Source: DASUAS01 sp035763625
GTDB taxonomy: Bacteria; Actinomycetota; Acidimicrobiia; IMCC26256; DASPTH01
Length of the DNA stretch: 25,484 nt
Direction of reading: 5' to 3'
Assembly: GCA_035763625.1 (NCBI GenBank)
Contig: DASUAS010000026.1
Coordinates: 1 to 25,484 of the forward strand
Below the pieces are notes generated by a model. That model searched no databases, had not been told where the DNA came from, and was given only the letters and a program-made list of their open reading frames with translations. Position 1 is the first letter of the stretch; each line of letters begins with the position of its first letter. The position numbers and the translations under genes were made by a program. Shown here piece by piece: positions 1 to 9,845 of the stretch.

Positions 1-1
1 C

Positions 2-112
2 CGCGAACGCGTGGAGGACTACGCCGTGCACGGTGTCACGACCACGGCACCGTCGATCATGGGACGAGGTGATGCGGTGCGCGAGACCATCCGTGCCCTC
101 GCGCCGCGTTAG
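2..112 (+). CDS. C-terminal end of an unidentified protein, possibly an LLM-class flavin oxidoreductase
   Basis: Only the last 36 codons are inside the window. The frame starting at base 2 is open from the edge to a TAG at 110-112. The tail reads RERVEDYAVHGVTTTAP and ends RETIRALAPR. The pattern of a helix, then a 'Y..HGVTT' strand, then a final helix with 'LAP' resembles the C-termini of F420- or FMN-dependent luciferase-like monooxygenases, but 36 residues are too few for a firm family call. Its stop codon overlaps the stop of the convergent gene: the four bases TTAG at 109-112 hold TAG on the plus strand and TAA on the minus strand. The neighbouring mycothiol-type gene does not by itself identify the substrate. 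Confidence 0.5.
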   Translation, partial: RERVEDYAVHGVTTTAPSIMGRGDAVRETIRALAPR

Positions 113-849
113 ACGCGGATCGCCTCGCGGAACCGGGCGAGCAGCTCGGCGTCGCCGAACACCTCGAGCTCGTCGGCCGGCACGCGACCCCAGAGGAACA
201 GCAGGAGGTCGGACGCCGTGCCGCGTGCGGCGACGTCGCCCTTCGCGTGCTCGGCCGTGACCGTGAGGACTCCGTCGCGCCGGGCGACGAGCCACTCGCC
301 GTCGACGTCGGTGCAGTGCAGGTGCACGGTGGCGTCACCGACCTCGCCGAAGTTGTCGGCGAGGCGGGGCAGGAACACGGCGAGGAACTCGTCGATGCCG
401 TCGACCGCGAGCGTGGTGGCGATCGGAGTGGGCGTCCCCGCCGCGGTCTCGGCGTCGAACCGGTGGACCGCGGTCTCCTGCGCGCGCCGACGCTGCCAGA
501 ACGCGGCGGTGCGGTCGGTCGCCGAGAACGTCCACACCGGGGTGTCGGGGCTGATCGACGACAGTGCCGCCACCAGCGCCTGTGCGCTCGCACGGAACGC
601 CTGCACCAGGGCATCGCCCTGGAGGGACGGGTCGGTGTCGGCCGGGAGCACCCGCTCGGTGCTGCCGGCCCGACCCTGCTCGGCGATGGTCCGCGCCCAG
701 TTGTCACCGCGGACGCAGTGGTCGAGGAGGTCGCTGACGGTCCAGCCCGGGCACGTGGGCACGTCGGCATCGGTGCCGGCGGCCGCGGCCGCGTCGGCGA
801 GGCGCTCCGAGTCCTGCGCGAGCTGGTCGATGAGCTGCCGGGTCTCCAT
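109..849 (-). CDS. Maleylpyruvate isomerase family mycothiol-dependent enzyme (MDMPI/DinB-like)
   Basis: A 246-residue cytosolic protein. The N-terminal part is a DinB-like four-helix domain (about residues 1-150) opening with the family signature CPGWTVSDLLDH near residues 34-44. The three expected metal ligands are visible: H44 in LLDHC, then E125 and H129 in RAQETAVHRFDAE, with the E-x3-H spacing of characterised mycothiol-dependent maleylpyruvate isomerases. The last ~90 residues match the MDMPI C-terminal domain. Members use a divalent metal to activate the mycothiol thiolate; most homologues have no known substrate, so the isomerase name is a family label only. ATG at 849 has no Shine-Dalgarno sequence. 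A TAGTCT box lies 6 nt upstream, which fits a leaderless message. The stop overlaps the convergent partial gene. Confidence 0.85.
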   Translation of the reverse strand: METRQLIDQLAQDSERLADAAAAAGTDADVPTCPGWTVSDLLDHCVRGDNWARTIAEQGRAGSTERVLPADTDPSLQGDALVQAFRASAQALVAALSSISPDTPVWTFSATDRTAAFWQRRRAQETAVHRFDAETAAGTPTPIATTLAVDGIDEFLAVFLPRLADNFGEVGDATVHLHCTDVDGEWLVARRDGVLTVTAEHAKGDVAARGTASDLLLFLWGRVPADELEVFGDAELLARFREAIRV

Positions 850-855
850 GGGCGG

Positions 856-861
856 AGACTA
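856..861 (-). promoter_or_regulatory. Leaderless -10 box for the MDMPI gene
   Basis: On the minus strand TAGTCT is followed by exactly 6 nt and then the ATG at 849. A -10 hexamer at that distance puts the transcription start on the A of the start codon. There is no Shine-Dalgarno sequence. A convincing -35 hexamer is not visible, so the call rests on the TAnnnT box, its spacing, and the same arrangement upstream of other genes here. Confidence 0.5.
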
Positions 862-894
862 CGCGAGCCGCGACACCGACCGAGTCGGCACGCC

Positions 895-927
895 CCCGCG
901 AGTGCGGGCTCCGCCCGCGCTCGCGGG
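895..927 (-). terminator. Long GC hairpin downstream of the SRAP gene
   Basis: CCCGCGAG (895-902) pairs with CTCGCGGG (920-927). Inside these, GCGGGC (904-909) pairs with GCCCGC (913-918), with a T/G wobble between the two blocks and a TCC loop. This gives about 15 pairs around a 3-nt loop. It lies 38 nt past the SRAP stop and upstream of the MDMPI promoter on the same strand, so it probably separates two transcription units. There is no T-tract, so it would be an L-shaped (hairpin-only) terminator or an extragenic palindrome. Confidence 0.55.
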
Positions 928-935
928 CTGGGACG

Positions 936-953
936 GAGCGAGCGGAGCGAGCG
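936..953. repeat. Tandem 9-bp repeat GAGCGAGCG x2
   Basis: Two adjacent copies of GAGCGAGCG (936-944 and 945-953) fill the gap between the SRAP stop and the 895-927 hairpin. Repeat plus palindrome looks like a dispersed extragenic element of GC-rich genomes. I see no second copy in this window. Confidence 0.55.
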
Positions 954-964
954 AGGGGGACAAG

Positions 965-1714
965 TCAGAGGAGCGTGTCGGGTTCGACCCGCTGCACGAG
1001 CGCGGCATCGTTGTTGTCGGGCGAGTTCACGCGCGTGCTCACCGGATGGATCTCGAGCCAGTCGTCGGGCGCGGGGCGCAGCATCGACTCGAGCGCGCCG
1101 AGGTCGTCGGTGGTCGGATCGAGCCACGTGTCCCAGTCGGCGTCGTCGAGCATCACCGGCATGCGCGAGTGGACCGGCTCGAGGAGGTCGTTGGCGCGGG
1201 TCGTGACGATCGTGCACGACCGCACCCACGCGTCGGGATCGTCGTCGTCACCGACCGCGGGGTCGCGCCAGATCTCCCAGAGGCCGGCGAACGCCATCGG
1301 GTCGCCGTCGCGCCGCTGCACGAGGTAGGGCTGGCGCGGCGGGCGCTTCGTCGAGGTGCTCTTCGACGGACGCCACTCGTAGAAGGCGTCGGCGGGCACG
1401 ATGCAGCGGCGACGAGCGAAGGCCCGCTTGTACGCGGCCTTCTCGGTGATGGTCTCGGCGCGGGCGTTGATGAGCTTGTCGCCGATGGCGGTGCTCTCGG
1501 CCCACGACGGCACCAGCCCCCAGCGGACCATGCTCAGCACCCGCCGCGTCGGACCCTCGGCGCCTGGGCGGGGCGGCCGCTCGCGCACGATGGGCACGAC
1601 CGCCCGCGGCGTCACGTTGTAGTCGGGCTCCCGGGCCGCGACCGCGCTCTCCTCGACCCCGAAGCGCTCGACGAGCCGCTGGGGCGACGACACCGACACG
1701 AACCGCCCGCACAC
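965..1714 (-). CDS. SRAP-domain protein (YedK/HMCES family, abasic-site DNA-protein crosslinker)
   Basis: A 249-residue SOS-response-associated peptidase family protein. Family members shield abasic sites in single-stranded DNA by forming a thiazolidine bond through Cys2 after the initiator Met is removed. The start was chosen as GTG at 1714 because it places the invariant Cys at position 2 (MCGRF). The frame stays open further upstream, but a longer start would bury that residue. Other active-site elements are present: N83 in INARAET, E113 in AFYEW and H182 in VHSRMPV, plus the WGLVPSW motif at 65-71. Length is normal for bacterial members, with a basic insert near 115-128. It begins 10 bp after the DUF3052 stop, so the two are probably cotranscribed. 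A strong hairpin follows the gene. Confidence 0.93.
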   Translation of the reverse strand: MCGRFVSVSSPQRLVERFGVEESAVAAREPDYNVTPRAVVPIVRERPPRPGAEGPTRRVLSMVRWGLVPSWAESTAIGDKLINARAETITEKAAYKRAFARRRCIVPADAFYEWRPSKSTSTKRPPRQPYLVQRRDGDPMAFAGLWEIWRDPAVGDDDDPDAWVRSCTIVTTRANDLLEPVHSRMPVMLDDADWDTWLDPTTDDLGALESMLRPAPDDWLEIHPVSTRVNSPDNNDAALVQRVEPDTLL

Positions 1715-1724
1715 GGGCCCGTTT

Positions 1725-2141
1725 CTAGCGGTCCGACACCCGCCTGACGAAGCGCAGGCCCGACCACGTGGCGTCGATGGCGCAGACCTTGTTGTCGACC
1801 AGGCCGGCATCGAGGCCGACTGCCTGGACCGCGTCGAACGCGAGGTCGGTGGCCACACCTGACGTCTTCTTGGGCCACGCCACCCAGAGTCCGCCGTCGG
1901 CCTCGAGCGCGCGCACGAACGAGGGGAAACGTCGGGCGAGCTCGGCCCGGCGGGTCACGAAGAAGACGACGACGTCGCAGCGGCCCCGCGCCCCGGTGCG
2001 GAGCTGGACGCCCGTGGGCAGCGGCCCGAGCACGCGCGTGAACGTGTCGGGTGCCGAAACCACCGCGACCCGCGATCCCTCGCGGATGCCCAATCTCCTC
2101 GGCAGCGGGGTCCCGGAGTACCCACCGCTCGTCGTCGTCAT
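1725..2141 (-). CDS. DUF3052 family protein
   Basis: A 138-residue soluble protein of the actinobacterial DUF3052 family, recognised by the N-terminal GYSGTPLPRRLGIREGSRV and the later DVVVFFVTRRAELARRFP and GLWVAWPKK segments. No catalytic function is established for this family and none is claimed here. The alternating strand/helix pattern suggests a small alpha/beta domain. The ATG at 2141 is supported by GGAGG at 2150-2154, 8 nt upstream. It is the first gene of a probable two-gene operon with the SRAP protein and is divergent from the peroxiredoxin gene across a 179-bp region. That pairing with a DNA-damage protein and an oxidant-defence gene is suggestive of stress, but this is inference only. 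Confidence 0.85.
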   Translation of the reverse strand: MTTTSGGYSGTPLPRRLGIREGSRVAVVSAPDTFTRVLGPLPTGVQLRTGARGRCDVVVFFVTRRAELARRFPSFVRALEADGGLWVAWPKKTSGVATDLAFDAVQAVGLDAGLVDNKVCAIDATWSGLRFVRRVSDR

Positions 2142-2248
2142 TCGCCCTGCCTCCGCCGTCCGCGGGCGCAGGTTCCCGCCGCCGAGGGCGGGCTGTCAAC
2201 CGCGTGGCCGCGGCGCGGCGCCGCCGGCCCAGATTTCTGACCTTTTCA

Positions 2249-2278
2249 CTGCCTTTTTCGGCTCCAGCTCGGTATGTT
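2249..2278 (+). promoter_or_regulatory. Candidate promoter of the peroxiredoxin gene
   Basis: In an otherwise very GC-rich gap there is an AT-rich island at 2231-2280. TATGTT (2273-2278) is a plausible -10; CTGCCT (2249-2254) is a weak -35 with an 18-nt spacer. A start near 2285 would give a leader of about 36 nt containing the AAGGAGG site. The rest of the divergent region (2142-2230) holds small GC hairpins, for example CCCGCC (2175-2180) with GGCGGG (2187-2192), and no gene I can support. Confidence 0.3.
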
Positions 2279-2320
2279 GGACGTCACGACAGAGACACCG
2301 CGTTCCAAGGAGGAACCACC

Positions 2321-2956
2321 ATGGCGGTTCGACTGGGCGACGAAGCCCCGAACTTCACGGCCGAGACCACCGAGGGCACCGTCACCCTCTACGACTATCT
2401 CGGTGACAATTGGGGCTTGTTGTTCTCGCACCCGAAGGACTTCACGCCGATCTGCACCACCGAGCTCGGCGCGTTCGCCAAGCGCAAGAGCGAGTTCGAC
2501 CAGCGTGGGGTCAAGATCATCGGCGTGAGCGTCGACCCGCTGGAGTCGCACGAGGGCTGGGCGAGCGACATCGAGGAGACCCAGGGCGCGGCGCTGAACT
2601 ACCCGCTCATCGCCGATCCCGACCGCAAGGTCGCGACGCTGTACGACATGATCCATCCGAACGCCAACGACACGCTGACCGTGCGTTCGGTGTTCGTGAT
2701 CGGGCCCGACAAGAAGGTGAAGCTGACCATCACCTACCCCGCCAGCACCGGGCGCAGCATCGACGAGATCCTGCGGGTCATCGATTCCCTGCAGCTCACC
2801 GCCAACTACCAGGTGGCCACCCCGGTCAACTGGAACGACGGCGACGACGTGGTCATCAGCGGCGCGGTGAGCGACGAAGAAGCCAAGACGAAGTTCCCCA
2901 AGGGCTGGAAGACGCTGAAGCCCTACCTGCGGGTCACGCCCCAGCCGAACAAGTAA
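2321..2956 (+). CDS. 1-Cys peroxiredoxin (Prx6 type)
   Basis: A 211-residue cytosolic thiol peroxidase that reduces hydrogen peroxide, alkyl or lipid hydroperoxides. The peroxidatic cysteine C45 sits in HPKDFTPICTTE, the Prx6-type active-site motif, with T42 two residues before PIC. I see no other cysteine in the protein, so it must be resolved by an external thiol such as mycothiol, thioredoxin or another small reductant. The long C-terminal domain after about residue 150 (TYPASTGRS, then the ATPVNW segment) is also typical of the Prx6 group, whose length is about 210-220. ATG 2321 is fixed by a strong AAGGAGG at 2307-2313 with a 7-nt spacer. The frame is open for some distance upstream, but only this start has the site and the family N-terminus (MAVRLGDEAPNF). 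A hairpin at 2974-3010 ends the unit. Confidence 0.95.
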   Translation: MAVRLGDEAPNFTAETTEGTVTLYDYLGDNWGLLFSHPKDFTPICTTELGAFAKRKSEFDQRGVKIIGVSVDPLESHEGWASDIEETQGAALNYPLIADPDRKVATLYDMIHPNANDTLTVRSVFVIGPDKKVKLTITYPASTGRSIDEILRVIDSLQLTANYQVATPVNWNDGDDVVISGAVSDEEAKTKFPKGWKTLKPYLRVTPQPNK

Positions 2957-2973
2957 CCGCTCTCGTCACGACG

Positions 2974-3010
2974 CGGCGCTCCCGGTCCACGAACGTGGGC
3001 GGGAGCGCCG
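2974..3010. terminator. Bidirectional hairpin between the peroxiredoxin and M23 genes
   Basis: CGGCGCTCCCG (2974-2984) and CGGGAGCGCCG (3000-3010) form a perfect 11-bp stem. Within the loop CCAC (2987-2990) pairs with GTGG (2995-2998) around GAAC, so the whole element can fold into one long hairpin. It begins 17 nt after the plus-strand stop and ends 15 nt before the minus-strand stop, as expected for a shared terminator. No T-tract is present on either side. Confidence 0.7.
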
Positions 3011-3025
3011 TCTCGCGTCCGGGGG

Positions 3026-4195
3026 TCAGAGGTAGCCCCTCGGGTCGACCGGGTTGCCGTTGACGCGCACCTCGAAGTGCAGGTGGCACCCGGTGGACTT
3101 CCCGGTCGATCCCACGTAGCCGATCACCTGGCCCTGGGTCACCGACTGGCCCGCGGACACGATGATCGACGACTGGTGCCCGTACAGGGTCGACAGCCCG
3201 TTGCCGTGGTTGATCAAGGTCATGTTGCCGTAGCCACCGCTGTTGAACCCGGCGCTGAGGATGACCCCCGTGCCTGCGGCCTTGATCGGCGTGCCGCAGC
3301 CGGCGCCGATGTCGAGGCCCGCGTGGTAGGCGGTCGCGCCGGTGATCGGATCGGTGCGGTAGCCGAACCCGCTGGTGATGGGGCCGGACACCGGCCAGAT
3401 GAACGTTCCGTCACCGAGCGACGGTCCGTCACCCGCGGACTGCGCGAGCTCGGCGATCCGCGCCGACTCGGCCGCGAGCGCAGCCTCGGCCTGGTCGTGC
3501 TGCGAGATCGCATCGCCGAGCGCGGCGTTCTCGACCTGCAGCGCGTTGTCGGCCGCGTCGCGCGCGCTCGCCTGCTGGGCGGCGAGGTTGTCGAGCTGCG
3601 CCTTCTCGTCCGCCGCCGCGGCGCGCGCCGCGTCGGCCTGCTGCTTCTGCTGCGCGACCGCGTCACGCTGCGCGTCGAGCTGCTGCTTGAGCCGGGTGAC
3701 GCGCTTCGCGTCGCCTTGACGCTTGTCGCTCACCCGCTGGAGGTAGTGCTTGCCCTCCACCAGGTCGCCCGATCCATCGGTCGAACCGAGCAACCCGATC
3801 ATCTCGGTGCCGTCTCCGTGCTGGTACAGCAGCACCGCGCTGTGTCGCACGTCGTCGCGCGCCGCCACGAGCTTCTTCGCGGTGGCATCGAGCTTCACCT
3901 GCAGCGCAGCCGCCTCGGCCCCGAGACGGTCGACGGTCGCCTGCGCCGCGACGAGGCGATCGTTGGCCGCCGCCAGCCGGGTGGTGACATCAGCCAGCGC
4001 GTTGTCGAACTTCTGGCGCTGCGCCTGGGCGTCGACGACCTTGGCCCGGGCCGCGTCCTCGGCCGCGCCGCTCTCGTTGACCTGCTGCTGGAGCTGCTGC
4101 TGCTTGTCGCCCTGCTGCGCCAGCGCGCGCGCCGAGAACCCGAGGGTTGCCGCGGCCGCGAAGACGAGCGCGGCCAGGGGGCGGAGCCGACACAT
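3026..4195 (-). CDS. Secreted coiled-coil M23 (LytM) peptidase, EnvC-like
   Basis: A 389-residue exported cell-wall protein. Residues 1-26 form a signal peptide ending ALAQ. About residues 27-255 are Gln/Ala-rich heptad-like coiled coil with a short break near 120-150. The C-terminal M23 domain starts near 265 (FIWPVSGPITSGFGYR). All LytM residues are present: H291 and D295 in HAGLD, H340 in LYGH, and H371/H373 in HLHFE, so it should be an active endopeptidase, unlike E. coli EnvC, which is an activator. The gene directly follows ftsX on the same strand. FtsEX is known to control coiled-coil hydrolases or their activators at the septum (EnvC, PcsB, RipC), so this is the likely partner. It has its own promoter-like sequence at 4204-4232 and no Shine-Dalgarno sequence. 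Confidence 0.92.
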   Translation of the reverse strand: MCRLRPLAALVFAAAATLGFSARALAQQGDKQQQLQQQVNESGAAEDAARAKVVDAQAQRQKFDNALADVTTRLAAANDRLVAAQATVDRLGAEAAALQVKLDATAKKLVAARDDVRHSAVLLYQHGDGTEMIGLLGSTDGSGDLVEGKHYLQRVSDKRQGDAKRVTRLKQQLDAQRDAVAQQKQQADAARAAAADEKAQLDNLAAQQASARDAADNALQVENAALGDAISQHDQAEAALAAESARIAELAQSAGDGPSLGDGTFIWPVSGPITSGFGYRTDPITGATAYHAGLDIGAGCGTPIKAAGTGVILSAGFNSGGYGNMTLINHGNGLSTLYGHQSSIIVSAGQSVTQGQVIGYVGSTGKSTGCHLHFEVRVNGNPVDPRGYL

Positions 4196-4203
4196 GGACG
4201 TCG

Positions 4204-4232
4204 ATCGTAAACAACATTCGCAACACCGGCAA
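4204..4232 (-). promoter_or_regulatory. Promoter of the M23 peptidase gene, leaderless geometry
   Basis: On the minus strand TTGCCG (4227-4232) and TACGAT (4204-4209) are separated by exactly 17 nt. This is the best two-element sigma-70-type match in the window. The -10 ends 8 nt before the ATG at 4195, so the start falls about 2 nt upstream of the ATG and the transcript is leaderless or nearly so. It lies in the 82-bp gap after ftsX, so the hydrolase could be transcribed apart from ftsEX. Confidence 0.6.
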
Positions 4233-4277
4233 CATGGGCCACGGACACGGAGCAGCCCGACAAAGGCCGCGATTGGA

Positions 4278-5177
4278 TCAGGTGCGCAGGAAGCGGCGGA
4301 GCCCGATGGAGGCGCCGATCACGCCGATGACGATGCCGATGAGCAGCACGATGAAGGCGATCCGGGTGGCGTCGCCGGTGGTGACGAAGAACTCGCTGAA
4401 GAAGCTGCCGCGGTCGTTGAAGGCCTGGTCGAAGCCCCAGTGCTTGAGCGAGGCCACCGCGATGATCGCCAACCCGGCGCCCACGAGTCCCTGCACCATG
4501 CCCTCGGCGATGAACGGGATGCGCACGAACCAGTTCGACGCGCCCACCAGCTTCATCACCTCGATCTCGCGGCGGCGGGCGAACGTCGCCAGGCGGATCG
4601 TGTTGACGATCAGGAACAGCGACGACGCCAGCAGCACCAGCGAGATGACGACGAAGATCCAGCGCACCGTGTTGGTGACGTCGATGAGGCCCTTGAGCGC
4701 CTCACCCGGCGTCGTGACCTCCTGGACGCCCTGCACGGTGGTGAATTCGCTCTTCACCGTGTCGGTGAGCTCCGCCTTCTTCGGCACCACCCGGAACGAC
4801 TCGGGGAGGTCCTTGGCCGTGATGCTCTGCACCAGGTCGGGGTTGCGGCGGAAGATGCGTTTGAACTCGTTGAACGCATCTTCCTTGGTGAGGTGGCGGT
4901 ACGACTTGACGTTGCCCTTCGGGCCCTTGTCGCCGTCGAGCTGATCCTGGACCGCCTTCACCTGCTGGTCGGTGGCCTTGACGTTCATGAAGATCTCGAG
5001 CGTGACGCCACCTTTGATGCGCTCGGTGCCGTGGTCGACCCACTTCGACAACATGAGGATGCCGCCGAACAGCGACAGCGACACCGCGACGGTGGCGATG
5101 CCGGCGATGGTCATGAGCACGTTGCGACGCAGCGAGACCAAGGTCTCGCGCGAGAAGTACGAGATTCTGGTCCACAT
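4278..5177 (-). CDS. ftsX: Cell division protein FtsX
   Basis: A 299-residue membrane subunit of the FtsEX complex. Visible architecture is the family standard: cytosolic N-terminus, TM1 at about 21-44, a large extracytoplasmic domain from 45 to about 170, then TM2 (172-195), TM3 (221-243) and TM4 (272-293). The conserved segment ARRREIEVMKLVGAS (200-214) after TM2 is the cytosolic coupling element of FtsX/MacB-type proteins. The extracytoplasmic domain is the part that binds and activates cell-wall hydrolases. The gene starts 9 bp after ftsE, without an obvious Shine-Dalgarno site, consistent with translational coupling. The M23 hydrolase follows 82 bp downstream. Confidence 0.96.
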   Translation of the reverse strand: MWTRISYFSRETLVSLRRNVLMTIAGIATVAVSLSLFGGILMLSKWVDHGTERIKGGVTLEIFMNVKATDQQVKAVQDQLDGDKGPKGNVKSYRHLTKEDAFNEFKRIFRRNPDLVQSITAKDLPESFRVVPKKAELTDTVKSEFTTVQGVQEVTTPGEALKGLIDVTNTVRWIFVVISLVLLASSLFLIVNTIRLATFARRREIEVMKLVGASNWFVRIPFIAEGMVQGLVGAGLAIIAVASLKHWGFDQAFNDRGSFFSEFFVTTGDATRIAFIVLLIGIVIGVIGASIGLRRFLRT

Positions 5178-5186
5178 GTGTCGGTG

Positions 5187-5873
5187 TCAGCTCCCGACGC
5201 CGTACACGCCTCGCGCCTGGTCGCGCACGAGCGTGCCCTTGTCGAGCTCGATCACGCGCCGGCGCATGGCGTCGACGATGCGTTGGTCGTGGGTGGCCAT
5301 GACGATGGTCGTCCCGGTGCGATTGATCCGGTCGAGGATGCGCATGATGCCGACGGTGGTCGCGGGGTCGAGGTTCCCGGTGGGCTCGTCGGCGAGCACG
5401 ATGAGGGGCCGGTTGACGAACGCGCGCGCGATCGACACGCGCTGCTGCTCACCACCGGAGAGCTCGGACGGGAAGCGCCCCGCCTTCTTGGCCAGGCCGA
5501 CGAGATCGAGCACCTGGGGGACCTGGGTCCGCACGACGTGGCGGGGACGCCCGATCACCTCCATGGCGAAGGCGACGTTCTCGTAGACCGTCTTGTTGGG
5601 CAGGAGCTTGAAGTCCTGGAACACGCAGCCGATGTTCCGCCGCAGCTGCGGCACCTTCCAGTGGCTCAGCTGCGAGATGTCGCGCCCGGCCACGACGATG
5701 CGTCCCTTGGTCGCGTGCTCCTCGCGGAGCAAGAGGCGCAGGAAGGTCGATTTGCCCGACCCCGAGGGGCCGACCAGGAAGAGGAATTCGCCCTTTTGGA
5801 CCTCCGCAGAGACCTCACGGAGTGCGACGACGTCGCCCTTGTAGATCTTGGAGACGTTCTCGAAGCGAATCAT
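5187..5873 (-). CDS. ftsE: Cell division ATP-binding protein FtsE
   Basis: A 228-residue ABC ATPase that drives FtsX and so links ATP hydrolysis at the divisome to septal peptidoglycan hydrolysis. Walker A GPSGSGKST is at 35-43, the Q-loop glutamine at 86 (CVFQDFKLLP, typical of FtsE), the signature LSGGEQQR at 138-145, Walker B IVLADEPTG at 158-166 and the switch His at 195 (ATHD). Length equals the family norm. A 49-bp gap separates it from prfB; a TACCCT box 12 nt before the ATG could be a weak promoter there. It is otherwise in line with secA-prfB-ftsE-ftsX, a conserved actinobacterial order. Confidence 0.97.
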   Translation of the reverse strand: MIRFENVSKIYKGDVVALREVSAEVQKGEFLFLVGPSGSGKSTFLRLLLREEHATKGRIVVAGRDISQLSHWKVPQLRRNIGCVFQDFKLLPNKTVYENVAFAMEVIGRPRHVVRTQVPQVLDLVGLAKKAGRFPSELSGGEQQRVSIARAFVNRPLIVLADEPTGNLDPATTVGIMRILDRINRTGTTIVMATHDQRIVDAMRRRVIELDKGTLVRDQARGVYGVGS

Positions 5874-5922
5874 GACGAGGGCGCGAGGGTAGCAGCGGCC
5901 CGTCGCGGATCGGGGTACGTGG

Positions 5923-7026
5923 CTACGCCTGCTGCTGGCGCCGCCACTGGAGGAACGACTCCATGAACGGCTCGACTTCGCCGTCGAGCACGGCCTGCAC
6001 GTTGCCGGTCTCGTACCGGGTGCGCTCGTCCTTCACGAGCTGGTACGGCTGCAACGTGTAGGTGCGGATCTGGTTGCCGAATGCGACGTCGCGCTTCTCC
6101 CCCGCGAGCGCCAGGAGCTCCGCGTCGCGCTCCTGACGCTGACGCTCCGCGAGGCGCGCGGCGAGGATCTGCATCGCGCGCGCTTTGTTCTGCGTCTGCG
6201 ACCGCTCGTTCTGACAGGACACGACGATGCCGGTCGGGATGTGGGTGATGCGCACCGCGGAGTCGGTCACGTTGACGTGTTGTCCACCGGCGCCCGACGA
6301 CCGGTAGGTGTCGATGCGCAGGTCGCTCGGGTCGATCTCCGGTGCTTCCGTCTCGTCGAGCGCAGGCACCGCGTCGAACGACGCGAACGCGGTCTGGCGC
6401 CGGGCGTTGGCGTCGAACGGCGAGATGCGGATGAGGCGGTGCACGCCCCGCTCGCTCGCGAGCAGTCCGAACGCGTAGCGGCCCTTCACCGTGAACGTCG
6501 CCGAGCTCAGCCCGGCCTCGGTGCCGGGCGACACCTCGTCGATCTCGGCGGTGAAGCCGCGTCGCTCCGCCCAGCGCAGGTACATGCGCAAGAGCATGTT
6601 GGTCCAGTCCTGCGCGTCGGTGCCGCCCGCACCCGAGTTGACGGTGCAGATCGCATCGCGGTCGTCGTGCTCGCCGGTGAACAGCGCGCGCAGCTCGAGG
6701 TCGTCGAGCTGGCGCGCGAGATCGTCGATGCCCTGCTGGATCTCACCCTCGACCGAGGCGTCCCCTTCTTCGCGCGCGAGCTCGGCGAGCGTCTCGAGGT
6801 CGGAGACCGTGCCGTCGAGCTGTTCGACGAGCGTCACGTCCTCCTGCAGCTGCGCCAGCTCGGTGTTGACCTTGCGGGCCCGGTCCTGGTCGTCCCAGAG
6901 GTCGGGTTTGGCCACCTCCACCTCGAGCTCGCCGACGCGCACCCGGGCGGCGTCGACCTTCAGATAGCCGCGCGCGCCCTCGACGCGGCGGCGCAGCTCG
7001 TTGAGGTCGTCGGAGAAGTCACGCAT
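5923..7026 (-). CDS. prfB: Peptide chain release factor 2
   Basis: A 367-residue class I release factor that recognises UGA and UAA and triggers peptidyl-tRNA hydrolysis. The RF2 anticodon-like tripeptide SPF is at 202-204 (RISPFDANARRQ) and the catalytic GGQ at 247-249 (SSGAGGQHVN). The coiled-coil N-terminal domain covers about 1-110. The reading frame is continuous from the ATG at 7026: there is no in-frame TGA or shift site near codon 25, so the programmed +1 frameshift that autoregulates prfB in E. coli and many other bacteria is absent here. It starts 15 bp after the secA stop with no strong ribosome binding site, so it is probably translated from the secA message. Confidence 0.97.
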   Translation of the reverse strand: MRDFSDDLNELRRRVEGARGYLKVDAARVRVGELEVEVAKPDLWDDQDRARKVNTELAQLQEDVTLVEQLDGTVSDLETLAELAREEGDASVEGEIQQGIDDLARQLDDLELRALFTGEHDDRDAICTVNSGAGGTDAQDWTNMLLRMYLRWAERRGFTAEIDEVSPGTEAGLSSATFTVKGRYAFGLLASERGVHRLIRISPFDANARRQTAFASFDAVPALDETEAPEIDPSDLRIDTYRSSGAGGQHVNVTDSAVRITHIPTGIVVSCQNERSQTQNKARAMQILAARLAERQRQERDAELLALAGEKRDVAFGNQIRTYTLQPYQLVKDERTRYETGNVQAVLDGEVEPFMESFLQWRRQQQA

Positions 7027-7041
7027 GCAGGGGCCGCCGGT

Positions 7042-9813
<2,772 letters not shown>

Positions 9814-9823
9814 GGAGGTGGCC

Positions 9824-9829
9824 AGTCTA
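9824..9829 (-). promoter_or_regulatory. Candidate -10 box of secA
   Basis: TAGACT on the minus strand, 10 nt before the secA ATG, would start transcription about 4 nt upstream of the ATG. No Shine-Dalgarno sequence is available in the short leader. The -35 region is poor (TTGCCA is only 13 nt upstream of the box), so this is tentative. Confidence 0.4.
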
Positions 9830-9845
9830 CCGGTGCCCTGCTTGG

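Noticed and set aside
3750..5966. Long plus-strand open frame opposite the M23 gene, ftsX and ftsE
   Set aside because: Shadow of well-supported minus-strand genes, with no domain and a biased composition.
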